A stretch of DNA of 35,249 nucleotides, taken from Actinomycetota bacterium. Lineage in GTDB: Bacteria > Actinomycetota > Thermoleophilia > Gaiellales > F1-60-MAGs149. The first letter of the stretch is position 1. Each line of letters starts with the position of its first letter. The stretch is from the NCBI GenBank assembly GCA_947478745.1, contig CANJXE010000008.1:1-35249 (forward strand), written 5' to 3'. A program made the translations under genes and the position numbers. The notes beneath the pieces were generated by a model. The model did not search any database and had not been told where the DNA came from. It worked only from the letters and a program-made list of their open reading frames with translations. Shown in pieces: positions 10,049 through 18,163 of the stretch.

Positions 10049-10915
10049 GTGCCGACCGAACCCGCACCGAAGACGTTTCAGGATCTGATCCTGCGCCTGC
10101 AGGCCTTCTGGGCCGCGGAGGGCTGCGCGATCGTGCAGCCGTACCACACGGAGGTGGGCGCGGGCACGATGAATCCGGCCACGATCCTGCGCTGCCTCGG
10201 TCCCGAGCCGTGGTCCACGGCGTACGTCGAGCCGAGCATTCGCCCGACCGACGGCCGCTACGCGGAGAACCCGTACCGGCTCCAGCACTACTACCAGTTC
10301 CAGGTGCTGATCAAGCCCTCGCCCGACGACGTGCAGGAGGCCTACCTGCGCTCGCTGGCCGCGATCGGCGTCGAGGCCCTGGCGCACGACATCCGCTTCG
10401 TCGAGGACAACTGGGAGGCGCCGACGCTGGGCGCGTGGGGGACGGGCTGGGAGGTCTGGCTCGACGGCATGGAGGTCACGCAGTTCACGTACTTCCAGCA
10501 GGCCGGCGGCATCGACTGCGATCCCATCTCCGTGGAGCTGACGTACGGCCTCGAGCGCATCGCCATGTACCTGCAGGGCGTCGATTCCTGCTGGGATCTG
10601 CAGTGGGCGCCCGGCATCACCTACGCCGACGTGCACGCCCGCGGCGAGCGCGAGTGGAGCGCCTACAACTTCGAGGTCGCCGACGTGGCGGGCCTGGTGC
10701 GCGCCTTCGACCATCACGAGGCCGAGTGCGGCCGCTGCCTCGCGGCGGCGCTGCCGGTGCCGGCCTACGACCAGGTCCTCAAGTGCTCGCACGCCTTCAA
10801 CCTGCTCGACGCGCGCGGTGCGATCTCCGTGACGGAGCGCGTCGCCTACATCGGCCGCGTCCGAGCGCTGGCCCGCGCCGTCTCGCACGCCTACCTCGGC
10901 CTGGAGATCGCATGA
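10049..10915 (+). CDS. glyQ: Glycyl-tRNA synthetase alpha subunit
   Basis: The catalytic class II subunit of the heterotetrameric (alpha2beta2) glycyl-tRNA synthetase. The protein has 288 residues and is nearly colinear with the family: [41 protein letters not shown], the [17 protein letters not shown] motif, [14 protein letters not shown], and the class II motif 3 segment [15 protein letters not shown]. The GTG at 10049 is preferred over ATG 10031 because of the TAGCCT hexamer between them. The TGA overlaps the glyS ATG by four bases, so alpha and beta are coupled. Well-known actinobacteria such as Streptomyces and Mycobacterium use the unrelated single-chain enzyme. Confidence 0.95.
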   Translation: MPTEPAPKTFQDLILRLQAFWAAEGCAIVQPYHTEVGAGTMNPATILRCLGPEPWSTAYVEPSIRPTDGRYAENPYRLQHYYQFQVLIKPSPDDVQEAYLRSLAAIGVEALAHDIRFVEDNWEAPTLGAWGTGWEVWLDGMEVTQFTYFQQAGGIDCDPISVELTYGLERIAMYLQGVDSCWDLQWAPGITYADVHARGEREWSAYNFEVADVAGLVRAFDHHEAECGRCLAAALPVPAYDQVLKCSHAFNLLDARGAISVTERVAYIGRVRALARAVSHAYLGLEIA

Positions 10916-12972
10916 CCGCCTCGCTGCTGATCGAGCTCGGCTGCGAGGAGCTGCCCGCCAACGCCTGCCGCGTCGCCGAGCGCGAGGCCGGCAATGCGCT
11001 GCAGAAGCTGCTGAGCGATCGACGCCTGGCCCCGACCTCGGTCGAGGTCTTCGTGACGCCGCGGCGCATCGCCGTCGTCGCCGAGGGCGTGCCCGCCGAG
11101 GCACCCGCCGAGACGTTCACGCACAACGGCCCGCCCGAGAAGGCGGCCCGGGACGAGAGCGGCGCCTGGACCAAGGCGGCCGAGGGCTTCGCCCGCAAGC
11201 ACGGGATGACGCCCGACCAGCTCGAGCTCCGTGACGGTCTGCTGACCGCGACCGTGACGTCCCCGGCCGAGCCGCTCGCCGCACATGCCCAGGCCCTGGT
11301 CGATGGCCTGATCGAGGGCCTGCAGATGCCGAAGAACATGCGTTGGGGGACCGGCACGCTGCGCTTCGCCCGTCCGATCCGGACGCTCATCGTGATGCAC
11401 GGCAGCACCGTGCTGCCGGCCGAGGTGCAGGGCGTTCAGAGCGGCCGCAGCACCCGCGGCCACCGCCTGCTGAAGCCCGCCTTCGACGTCGTCAGCGCCG
11501 ATGACTACGCCGTCGACCTCGGCGGTGCGGGCGTCGGCGCGCGCACGTCGGATCGCCGCGAGGTGATCGAGGCGCTGCTCTCGACGCAGGCGAAGTCGCA
11601 CGACGCCCAGTGGGAGGATCCGGGCAAGGTCCTCAACGAGGTCGTCTACCTGGTCGAGTGGCCGCGCGTGATCGACGGCGCCATTGGCGAGCGGCACCTC
11701 GCCCTGCCCGAGCGCGTGCTGATCACCGCGATGCAGTCGCATCAGCGCTACTTCCCGCTCCGTGGCGCCACTGGCACGCTGCGGCCCGCCTTCCTGACGG
11801 TCGTCAACTCGCACCCCGACGCCGATGCCACGGTGCGCGCCGGCAACGAGCGTGTGCTCGCCGGCCGGCTCGACGACGCCGTCTTCTCGCTCGAGAAGGA
11901 CCGCGCCCGCGGCATCGAGGCGATGGCTGAGGAGCTCGACCGCATCACCTTCCACCAGCGCCTCGGCACGCTGGCCGATCGCACCGCGCGCATGATGGGC
12001 CTCGTCGAGATCGTGGCCGACGCTGCCGGCATCGGCGGCGACGTCCGGGCCCACGCGGTCGAGGCGGCCCGGCTGGCCAAGGCCGACCTCGCCTCCACGA
12101 TGGTGGGCGAGTTCGCCGAGCTGCAGGGCGAGACGGGCATGGAGTACGCCCGTGCCGCCGGCAAGCCCGAGGCCGTCGCGATCGCGATCCGCGAGCAGTA
12201 CCAGCCCGACGGCGCCGGGCGTCCCGTCCCGGAGACCGTTCCGGGTGCGCTCGTGGCCCTGGCCGACCGCTTCGATCAGCTGGTCGGCGTCGTCGCCATC
12301 GGCGAGCGCCCGACCGGCTCGCGCGATCCCTACGCCCTCCGTCGTGCCGCAGCCGGCATCGTCGAGATTCAGGCGCGCTACGGCCTGCCGCTCGATCTGG
12401 CGCGCCTCGTCGCACAGGCGCATGCGCTGCTGGTCGGGCAGAGCGCCGACCTCGAGCTCGATCTCGATGCCACGCAGGAGATCGTCGTGCCCTTCATCCT
12501 CGATCGCGTGGACCAGTCCCTCGGCGACGCCGGGGTGCCCGTCGACGTCCAGCGCGCGGCTCGCGGCGCGGGCAGCGTCGATCCGGCGCGCCATGCTGCG
12601 ATCGCCCATGCCCTGCACGCAGCGGCCGACGCGCCGGAGCTGGCCGCCGTGCACGCCGCCGTCACGCGCTGCAGCCGCATCGCCGCGAAGGAGCAGGCGG
12701 CCGAGGCGCTTGACCGTGCGCTGCTGCAGGAGCCGGCCGAGCTGGCGCTCGCCGACGCCATCGCCGCGACCGCCCCGCGCGTCGTCGCCGAGCAGGACCC
12801 CGCCGCCGCGCTGCGCGTCGCCGCCGAGCTGGCACCCGCCGTGGATGCGCTGTTCGACGACGTGATGGTGCTCGCCGAGGATCCGCAGGTGCGGGCCAAC
12901 CGCGTGCGCCTGCTGCGCGAGGCGCTGGCGGCGTTCGCGCCGGTCGGCGACCTGACCCAGCTGCAGCGATGA
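10912..12972 (+). CDS. glyS: Glycyl-tRNA synthetase beta subunit
   Basis: The tRNA-binding beta subunit that completes the alpha2beta2 glycyl-tRNA synthetase. At 686 residues it has normal length. It starts [17 protein letters not shown], has the typical [41 protein letters not shown] and [17 protein letters not shown] segments, and ends in an alpha-helical anticodon-binding domain with FFDDVMV-like [21 protein letters not shown]. The ATG overlaps the glyQ stop (ATGA) and the TGA overlaps the next start (ATGA), so three genes are tightly coupled. Confidence 0.96.
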   Translation: MTASLLIELGCEELPANACRVAEREAGNALQKLLSDRRLAPTSVEVFVTPRRIAVVAEGVPAEAPAETFTHNGPPEKAARDESGAWTKAAEGFARKHGMTPDQLELRDGLLTATVTSPAEPLAAHAQALVDGLIEGLQMPKNMRWGTGTLRFARPIRTLIVMHGSTVLPAEVQGVQSGRSTRGHRLLKPAFDVVSADDYAVDLGGAGVGARTSDRREVIEALLSTQAKSHDAQWEDPGKVLNEVVYLVEWPRVIDGAIGERHLALPERVLITAMQSHQRYFPLRGATGTLRPAFLTVVNSHPDADATVRAGNERVLAGRLDDAVFSLEKDRARGIEAMAEELDRITFHQRLGTLADRTARMMGLVEIVADAAGIGGDVRAHAVEAARLAKADLASTMVGEFAELQGETGMEYARAAGKPEAVAIAIREQYQPDGAGRPVPETVPGALVALADRFDQLVGVVAIGERPTGSRDPYALRRAAAGIVEIQARYGLPLDLARLVAQAHALLVGQSADLELDLDATQEIVVPFILDRVDQSLGDAGVPVDVQRAARGAGSVDPARHAAIAHALHAAADAPELAAVHAAVTRCSRIAAKEQAAEALDRALLQEPAELALADAIAATAPRVVAEQDPAAALRVAAELAPAVDALFDDVMVLAEDPQVRANRVRLLREALAAFAPVGDLTQLQR

Positions 12973-13814
12973 GCGACACCACCGTCGAGATCCACATCAT
13001 CTCGGACTCCACGGGCGACACCGCGTCGCGCGTGGCCCGTGCCGTGCAGGCCCAGTTCTCGACGTCGCCGGTCAGCATCGTCCGGCATCCGCGCGTGACC
13101 ACCGGCACCGGGCTCGCGACCGTCTTCGCCAAGCTCAGCGGTCAGGCGCGCGTGGCCGTCTTCTTCACGCTGATCGATCGCGATCTGCGCCGGCAGGCGA
13201 CGGAGCTCTGCGAGCGCCACGGCCTGCCGTCGTGCGATCTGCTGGGCGCGCCGCTCGAGGCGCTGCAGCATGCCTCCGGCGACGAGGCCGAGCTCGTGCC
13301 GGGGCGTCCGGTCGCGCTCGAGATCGACTACTTCAAGCGCGTCGCCGCGATGGAGTTCGCCGTCAAGCACGACGATGGGCTGTCGGGCGAGGGGCTGGAG
13401 GAGGCCGATATCGTCGTCGTGGGCGTGTCGCGCACGGGCAAGACGCCGCTCTCGATGTACCTCGGCTACCTCGGCTACAAGACGGCCAACACGCCCTTGG
13501 TGCCCGGCGTCGAGCCGCCCGCGCAGCTCTTCCGCATTGATCGCTCCAAGATCGTCGGCCTGACGATCGACCCCGAGCGCCTCCAGCGCATCCGCGGACG
13601 CCGCCTGCGCGCCATGGGCGGCCGGGCCCGCAACAACTACGCCGACCTCGCCAAGATCCTCGAGGAGCTCGACGATTGCACGAGCGTGTTCCGCAAGCTC
13701 GGCTGTCCGGTGATCGACGTTTCGAACCTCGCGGTCGAAGAATCGGCCCTGCGGGTCATAAACTTGGTGGAAGAGCGTTCCCGCGCAGAAGGAGACGGCG
13801 ATGGCCTTTCATGA
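12969..13814 (+). CDS. Pyruvate, phosphate dikinase regulatory protein (kinase/phosphorylase)
   Basis: A 281-residue member of the PPDK/PEP synthase regulatory protein family (formerly DUF299). Such enzymes both inactivate PPDK or PEP synthase by ADP-dependent phosphorylation of a threonine and reactivate it by phosphorolysis. The family start IHIISDSTGDTASRVARAV is clear, and the P-loop GVSRTGKTPLSMYLG lies near residue 155. The C-terminus keeps RARNNYADLAKILEEL and CPVIDVSNLAVEE. The ATG overlaps the glyS stop by four bases. The target dikinase is not in the window. The 3' end overlaps pdxH by 14 bases. Confidence 0.93.
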   Translation: MSDTTVEIHIISDSTGDTASRVARAVQAQFSTSPVSIVRHPRVTTGTGLATVFAKLSGQARVAVFFTLIDRDLRRQATELCERHGLPSCDLLGAPLEALQHASGDEAELVPGRPVALEIDYFKRVAAMEFAVKHDDGLSGEGLEEADIVVVGVSRTGKTPLSMYLGYLGYKTANTPLVPGVEPPAQLFRIDRSKIVGLTIDPERLQRIRGRRLRAMGGRARNNYADLAKILEELDDCTSVFRKLGCPVIDVSNLAVEESALRVINLVEERSRAEGDGDGLS

Positions 13815-14442
13815 GATGCGAGTTACGTACCGCAATGGCGAGCTGGTCGAGAAGGTTGCCGGCGAGAATCCCCTCGAGCTGTTCCTGGCATGGATCGGCA
13901 CCGCCCGCGGCTCGGGCGCGATCCTCGAGCCCAACGCGATGACGCTGGCCACCGTGGACGATGCCGGCAACCCGGTCGCGCGCTTGGTGCTGCTGAAGGA
14001 GCTCGCCGACGACGGCGCCTTCGTCTTCTACACCAATCGCCATGGGCGCAAGGGCCGCGATCTGGCCGCCACGCCGCGCGCGGCGCTCGTCTTCTGGTGG
14101 GAGCCGCTCGAGCGCCAGGTGCGGATCGAGGGCGACGTCACGTTCACCTCCGACGAGGACACGGCCGCCTACTTCGCCACGCGACCGCGCGAGAGCCGGA
14201 TCGGCGCCTGGGCCTCGCAGCAGAGCGAGCCGATCGCCGACCGCGCCGCCTTGGAGCGCCAGTTCGCCGAGGCCGACGCCGCCCATCCCGGCGAGGACAT
14301 CCCCGTGCCGCCCTGGTGGGGCGGCTATCGCATCGTCCCCGACGCGATGGAGTTCTGGCAGGGCCGCACCGGTCGCATGCACGATCGGCTGCGCTACGAG
14401 CGCGACGGTGCGCGCTGGGAGCGCTCGCGCCTGCAGCCGTAG
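13801..14442 (+). CDS. pdxH: Pyridoxamine 5'-phosphate oxidase
   Basis: FMN-dependent PNP/PMP oxidase makes pyridoxal 5'-phosphate. The 213-residue protein has the full family pattern: NAMTLATVDDAGNPVARLVLLKE (FMN-binding strand region), FYTNRHGRKGRDLAATPRAAL, WWEPLERQVRIEG, the RPRESRIGAWASQQS segment, and the C-terminal WWGGYRIVPDAMEFWQG with a final Arg/Pro end (ERSRLQP). AAGGAG at 13789-13794 sits inside the end of the preceding gene, and the ORFs overlap by 14 bases, so translation is probably coupled. Confidence 0.94.
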   Translation: MAFHEMRVTYRNGELVEKVAGENPLELFLAWIGTARGSGAILEPNAMTLATVDDAGNPVARLVLLKELADDGAFVFYTNRHGRKGRDLAATPRAALVFWWEPLERQVRIEGDVTFTSDEDTAAYFATRPRESRIGAWASQQSEPIADRAALERQFAEADAAHPGEDIPVPPWWGGYRIVPDAMEFWQGRTGRMHDRLRYERDGARWERSRLQP

Positions 14443-14452
14443 CGGCGCGCGG

Positions 14453-14458
14453 TAGCCT
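14453..14458 (+). promoter_or_regulatory. -10 hexamer for leaderless GntR gene
   Basis: TAGCCT ends six bases before ATG 14465, with no Shine-Dalgarno sequence between. It suggests that the regulator has its own promoter separate from the glyQ-pdxH operon, which ends at 14442. Confidence 0.45.
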
Positions 14459-14464
14459 CTGCCC

Positions 14465-15097
14465 ATGCCGAAGTCCCGCGTCGTCGTGCCCAGCATGGTC
14501 GAGCAGACCTGCGACATCCTGCGCGAGCGGATCCGCACCGGCGAGCTGCCGCCCGGTACGCGCCTGCGCCAGGAGGTCCTCGCCGACGAGCTCGGCATCT
14601 CCCGTACGCCGCTGCGCGAGGCCATGCGCCTGCTCGCCGCCGACGGCCTGATCGAGCTCGAGCCCAATCGCGGTGCCATCGTCACGGCGCTCAGTCGAGA
14701 GTCGCAGGTGCGCTTCTGGGAGGCCCGGCTGGCGCTGGAGCCCGCCGCCGCGCGCCTTGGGGCCACCGCCCGCGACGCCGCCGCGTTGCAGGCCATGCGC
14801 GCCGCGATCGCCGACCAGCGGGCAGGCGGTGGCGACCACGGCTTCGCGGCCAACCGCGCCTTCCACCTCGCGCTGGTGCACTCGGCGGGCAATCCGCACC
14901 TCGACCGCTTCGCCGAGTCGCTCTGGGTGCAGAGCGTCGGCACCACGATCTACGACTCCCAGACCCGCGATGGCGCCGTGGCGGTCGGCTATGCCGATGC
15001 GCACGAGGCCATCCTCCGGGCGATCGAGAGCGGCGATGCCGAGGTGGCCGAGCGCCTCACGCGCGAGCACATCCTGTCGTCGCCCGTCCCGGACTAG
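14465..15097 (+). CDS. GntR family regulator, FadR/FCD subfamily
   Basis: A 210-residue repressor-type regulator. Residues 12-75 form the winged helix-turn-helix, with recognition region LADELGISRTPLREAMRLLA and wing GLIELEPNRGAIV. Residues 82-205 form an all-helical FCD ligand domain. Of the usual FCD metal ligands, His134 (FHLALVHSAGN), His180 and His202 can be seen, while the first ligand Asp appears as Asn130. FCD regulators commonly bind small carboxylates and control catabolic genes. It is the only DNA-binding regulator in the window and is thus a candidate for the shared operators at 23649 and 30923. That link is inference, and the gene lies several kilobases from both sites. Confidence 0.9.
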   Translation: MPKSRVVVPSMVEQTCDILRERIRTGELPPGTRLRQEVLADELGISRTPLREAMRLLAADGLIELEPNRGAIVTALSRESQVRFWEARLALEPAAARLGATARDAAALQAMRAAIADQRAGGGDHGFAANRAFHLALVHSAGNPHLDRFAESLWVQSVGTTIYDSQTRDGAVAVGYADAHEAILRAIESGDAEVAERLTREHILSSPVPD

Positions 15098-15205
15098 CGA
15101 CGGGTTCCGGCAGTGCGCCGCGCGCGCATCGCGGCCTGACAGGCGTTGCGTTCAGGGCTCTTGCGGCGGGTGGGATCAGGGTGCGAACGGTCGGATGGAT
15201 TGCGC

Positions 15206-15211
15206 TAGAAT
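15206..15211 (+). promoter_or_regulatory. Possible -10 hexamer for the beta-helix gene pair
   Basis: TAGAAT lies 38 bases before ATG 15250, in the 152-base gap after the GntR gene. AGGAG at 15236-15240 is a good ribosome binding site for that ATG, which supports it over the upstream in-frame GTG at 15181. No -35 consensus was seen. Confidence 0.35.
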
Positions 15212-15249
15212 TTCTCGCGCCGCGTCCCCGTCGCCAGGAGTTGCCCGGA

Positions 15250-16518
15250 ATGCACCGTCGATCCCCCGAGCGCCGTGTCGGCCTTCGGCTCCTCCTGCTG
15301 ACCGCGCTCGCGATCGGCGCCCTGCTCGCCCCGGCGGCGGCCAACGCGCAGGCGACCCGCACGTGGATCTCCGGCGTCGGCGACGACGTCAATCCGTGCT
15401 CGCGCACCGCGCCCTGCAAGACGCTCGCGGGTGCGATCAGCAAGACCGCAGCCGGCGGCGAGATCAACGCGATCGACAGCGGCGGCTTCGGCGCCGTCAC
15501 AATCACCAAGTCGATCACGATCGATCTCTCCCCGCAGCTCGGCGGCGTCCTCGTCACCGGGACCAACGGCATCAGCGTCAATGCGGGCGCTGACGCCGAC
15601 GTCATCCTGCGCGGCATCAACTTCGTCGCGGTGCCACCGAGCACCCCTCAGCTCAGCGGCGTGCGCATCCTGTCTGCCCGTACCGTCCGCATCGAGAACA
15701 GCTCGTTCTCCGGATTCGGCTCGACGACGCCGTCGAACAAGGCAGCGAGCATCAGCGTGACACCCACGGCTGCCAACACCAGCGTCGTCGTCGACAACGT
15801 CGATATTCGCGTCGGCGTGCTGAATGGCATCGGCATCCTCGTCGATCCCGCGGCGACGTTCACGGCGACTGTCACGGTGCGCAACAGCACCATCCTCGGC
15901 TACTTCACGACCCCGGTGGGCACGCCGGCGACCTCTACGGGCACGACGGGCCTGCAGGTCGGGCTTGGTGGCACCGCGTGGCTCGTCAACTCGACGGTCT
16001 TCGGCAACTGCTTGGGACTGGTCACGACCGACCTCGACAACGTCGCCGACCACGGTGTGATCAACGCGTACACCAACTCGCAGGTCGTGGGCAACTGGAG
16101 CGACGGCACCCCGACGTCGATCATCGGGCAGCCTGATCCGCAGGGCCCGACCGGTGCCATCGGGGCGGGTGGCACCGCCGGCACCACTGGCGCCACCGGG
16201 GCGACCGGAACCTCGGGCACCTCGACGGCGCGCATCGTCGTCGAGTCCGTCAATCCCGCTCTCAAGGCCCGTGCCGGAGCCCGCGTCCGCTTCGCCTACG
16301 TCTCGACGGCCGCCGGCAGGAGCACGCTCACGGTCCGCAGCGGCAAGACCACCATCGCGACCATCACCGGCCGGGCGAAGATCGGCCACAACGCGCTGCG
16401 CTGGAACGGCAGGGTGCAGGGCAAGGCTGCCAAGCCGGGGACGTACCGCCTGGTACTCAAGGTGGCCGGCCCCGATGGGCGCGTGGCCACCACCAGCTCC
16501 GATCTGGTCCTGCGGTAG
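15250..16518 (+). CDS. Secreted right-handed beta-helix protein with collagen-like linker
   Basis: A 422-residue secreted protein. Residues 1-34 are a signal peptide ending in AAANAQA. The mature head RTWISGVGDDVNPCSRTAPC and the following GGEINAIDSGGFGAVTITKSI are the hallmark of a widespread family of parallel beta-helix proteins with a pectate-lyase-like fold. Strand-turn repeats run to about residue 295. Residues 299-325 are Gly-X-Y repeats rich in GAT/GTS triplets, a bacterial collagen-like linker. The C-terminal 90 residues (TLTVRSGKTTIATITG, LRWNGRVQGKAAKPGTYRL) look like a FlgD/Ig-type beta-sandwich. Function is unknown; a cell-surface adhesin or envelope protein is plausible. A paralogue follows after six bases. 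Confidence 0.8.
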   Translation: MHRRSPERRVGLRLLLLTALAIGALLAPAAANAQATRTWISGVGDDVNPCSRTAPCKTLAGAISKTAAGGEINAIDSGGFGAVTITKSITIDLSPQLGGVLVTGTNGISVNAGADADVILRGINFVAVPPSTPQLSGVRILSARTVRIENSSFSGFGSTTPSNKAASISVTPTAANTSVVVDNVDIRVGVLNGIGILVDPAATFTATVTVRNSTILGYFTTPVGTPATSTGTTGLQVGLGGTAWLVNSTVFGNCLGLVTTDLDNVADHGVINAYTNSQVVGNWSDGTPTSIIGQPDPQGPTGAIGAGGTAGTTGATGATGTSGTSTARIVVESVNPALKARAGARVRFAYVSTAAGRSTLTVRSGKTTIATITGRAKIGHNALRWNGRVQGKAAKPGTYRLVLKVAGPDGRVATTSSDLVLR

Positions 16519-16524
16519 CCGACC

Positions 16525-18138
16525 GTGCGCCGCTGCCGCTCTGCGGTGATCCGCTTCGCCGCCATGGCCTGCTGCCTGCTGGCCGTCGCTGCCGTGGCGG
16601 GGTCCGCTCGCGCCGATGACGAGCCGGCCGACGCCCGCACCTGGGTGTCGGGCGTGGGCGACGATTCCAACCCGTGCACGCGCACTGCGCCGTGCCTCAC
16701 GCTGGACAGGGCGCTCGCGGTGACGCCGGCCGGGGGCGAGGTCGATGCGCTCGATCAGGGCAGCTACGGCACGGCCGTGGTTGACAAGGCGGTCACCATC
16801 GACCTCTCGCCGCAGGTCGGCGGCATCGACAACGGCGTCGTCGACGGCATCACCGTCGATGCGGGGGCCGGAGACGACGTGGTCCTGCGGTCGCTGACCA
16901 TCAACGGCGCGACGCCGCGAACGTGCGCGCAGGCCGGGGCGACGGGCATCGTCGTCCGCAATGCCCGCACCGTCTCCATCGAGCACGTCACCATCGCCGG
17001 ACAGGCAGTCGCCGACATCGCAGTGGCGCCGACGGCATCGAACCCCCTCGTCACCCTCAACGGCGTCGCGCTGCGCAACGGCTGTGGGACCGGGCTGGCG
17101 GTCGACCCCGCCGCAGGCCATACGGCAACCGTGATGGTCCGCAACGGCGTCATCAGCGGCGGCGCCGTCGGCGTGCACGCCGGCTCCGGCGGTCTGGTGA
17201 TCCTCAACGGCTCGACGGTCACCGGCAACGCGCTCGGTCTGGACCCGGTCGGCACGGGCCGCATCGAGGCCTACATCAACGCGCAGATCTACGGCAATGC
17301 GAACGACGGCATCCTGTCGGCCTACATCGGGTGGGCGGAGCCCGGCGCAACGGGGGCCACGGGCGCCGCTGGGGCGAAGGGCGCCACGGGCGCGGCCGGC
17401 ACGTCCTATGTCGACGAGACGTTCCCGCTTGACGTCACCGTGCCCACCACCATCCGCGCCACGCCTAGCGGCACGGGCACCACGATTTCCTTTCGCTGCG
17501 AGGCCGCGGCGAGCGCCACGCGGCTGACGGCCTGCGTCGTCAGCGTCTTCGCCAGCCGCGCATCGATCCATGCCGCCCAGCGCCTGCACGGCCGCTCGGC
17601 GCACCAGGTCCTGATCGGCACGGCCACCGCCACGAGTGCGGGCACCCGTGCCATCGCGGTCGTCGTCCGGCTCAACGCGGTCGGCCGGCAGGCGCTCCGG
17701 GACCTGCCCGAACTGCCGATCGAGGTCGCGCTGCGGGCGACGGACACCACGGGGGCGGTGGCCTCGTCGACGGCGACCTCGACGATCCGTCCGCGCACGA
17801 GCGTGATCATCCCATCCGACGGCATCTTCGCGAGTGACAGCTGGCACCCGGATGCGGCTGGACTCGCCTTCATCGGTCGCGTGCGCCAGTCGCTGGGCAC
17901 CACGCCGGTGAAGCGCCTCACCTGCACGGGGTACACCGACAGCACCGGCCTGCCCGAGGACAACCTCTGGCTCGGGCGCATGCGCGCCCAAACCGTCTGC
18001 GATGCGCTCGTCGCCGACGGCCTGCGCGTCACGACGGTCGTCATCGCCAGCCAGGGCGAGAGCAATCCCCGCGCCACGAACGACACGGCAGCCGGACGGG
18101 CCCTCAACCGCCGTATCGCGCTGTCCCTGACCTACTGA
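16525..18138 (+). CDS. Secreted beta-helix protein with collagen-like linker and OmpA-type domain
   Basis: A 537-residue paralogue of the preceding protein starting at GTG 16525. A signal peptide (to about residue 32, ending SARA) is followed by the same head, RTWVSGVGDDSNPCTRTAPC, and beta-helix repeats to about residue 265. A Gly-X-Y stretch follows at 273-295 (GATGATGAAGAKGATGAAG). A middle beta-rich region (about 300-430) precedes a C-terminal OmpA-like peptidoglycan-binding domain with GYTDSTG near residue 469, RAQTVCDAL, and GRALNRRIALSL at the end. The OmpA domain would dock the protein to peptidoglycan by binding diaminopimelate. The pair probably arose by duplication followed by swapping of the C-terminal domain. 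Its stop codon lies inside a hairpin shared with the convergent aldehyde dehydrogenase. Confidence 0.82.
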   Translation: MRRCRSAVIRFAAMACCLLAVAAVAGSARADDEPADARTWVSGVGDDSNPCTRTAPCLTLDRALAVTPAGGEVDALDQGSYGTAVVDKAVTIDLSPQVGGIDNGVVDGITVDAGAGDDVVLRSLTINGATPRTCAQAGATGIVVRNARTVSIEHVTIAGQAVADIAVAPTASNPLVTLNGVALRNGCGTGLAVDPAAGHTATVMVRNGVISGGAVGVHAGSGGLVILNGSTVTGNALGLDPVGTGRIEAYINAQIYGNANDGILSAYIGWAEPGATGATGAAGAKGATGAAGTSYVDETFPLDVTVPTTIRATPSGTGTTISFRCEAAASATRLTACVVSVFASRASIHAAQRLHGRSAHQVLIGTATATSAGTRAIAVVVRLNAVGRQALRDLPELPIEVALRATDTTGAVASSTATSTIRPRTSVIIPSDGIFASDSWHPDAAGLAFIGRVRQSLGTTPVKRLTCTGYTDSTGLPEDNLWLGRMRAQTVCDALVADGLRVTTVVIASQGESNPRATNDTAAGRALNRRIALSLTY

Positions 18139-18163
18139 CCGAACGGGCCAGTTTCGTCGGTCA
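18136..18163. terminator. Hairpin spanning both convergent stop codons
   Basis: The arms TGACCGA (18136-18142) and TCGGTCA (18157-18163) are perfect inverted repeats. The TGA of the OmpA-type gene begins the left arm and the minus-strand TGA of the aldehyde dehydrogenase begins the right arm. GAAC/GTTTC could extend the stem with a bulge. A bidirectional terminator fits the convergent arrangement, although no U-run is present. Confidence 0.5.

Noticed and set aside
15181-15183. GTG 15181 as the start of the first beta-helix protein
   Set aside because: It would place 23 extra residues before the signal peptide and has no ribosome binding site, while ATG 15250 has AGGAG nine bases upstream.
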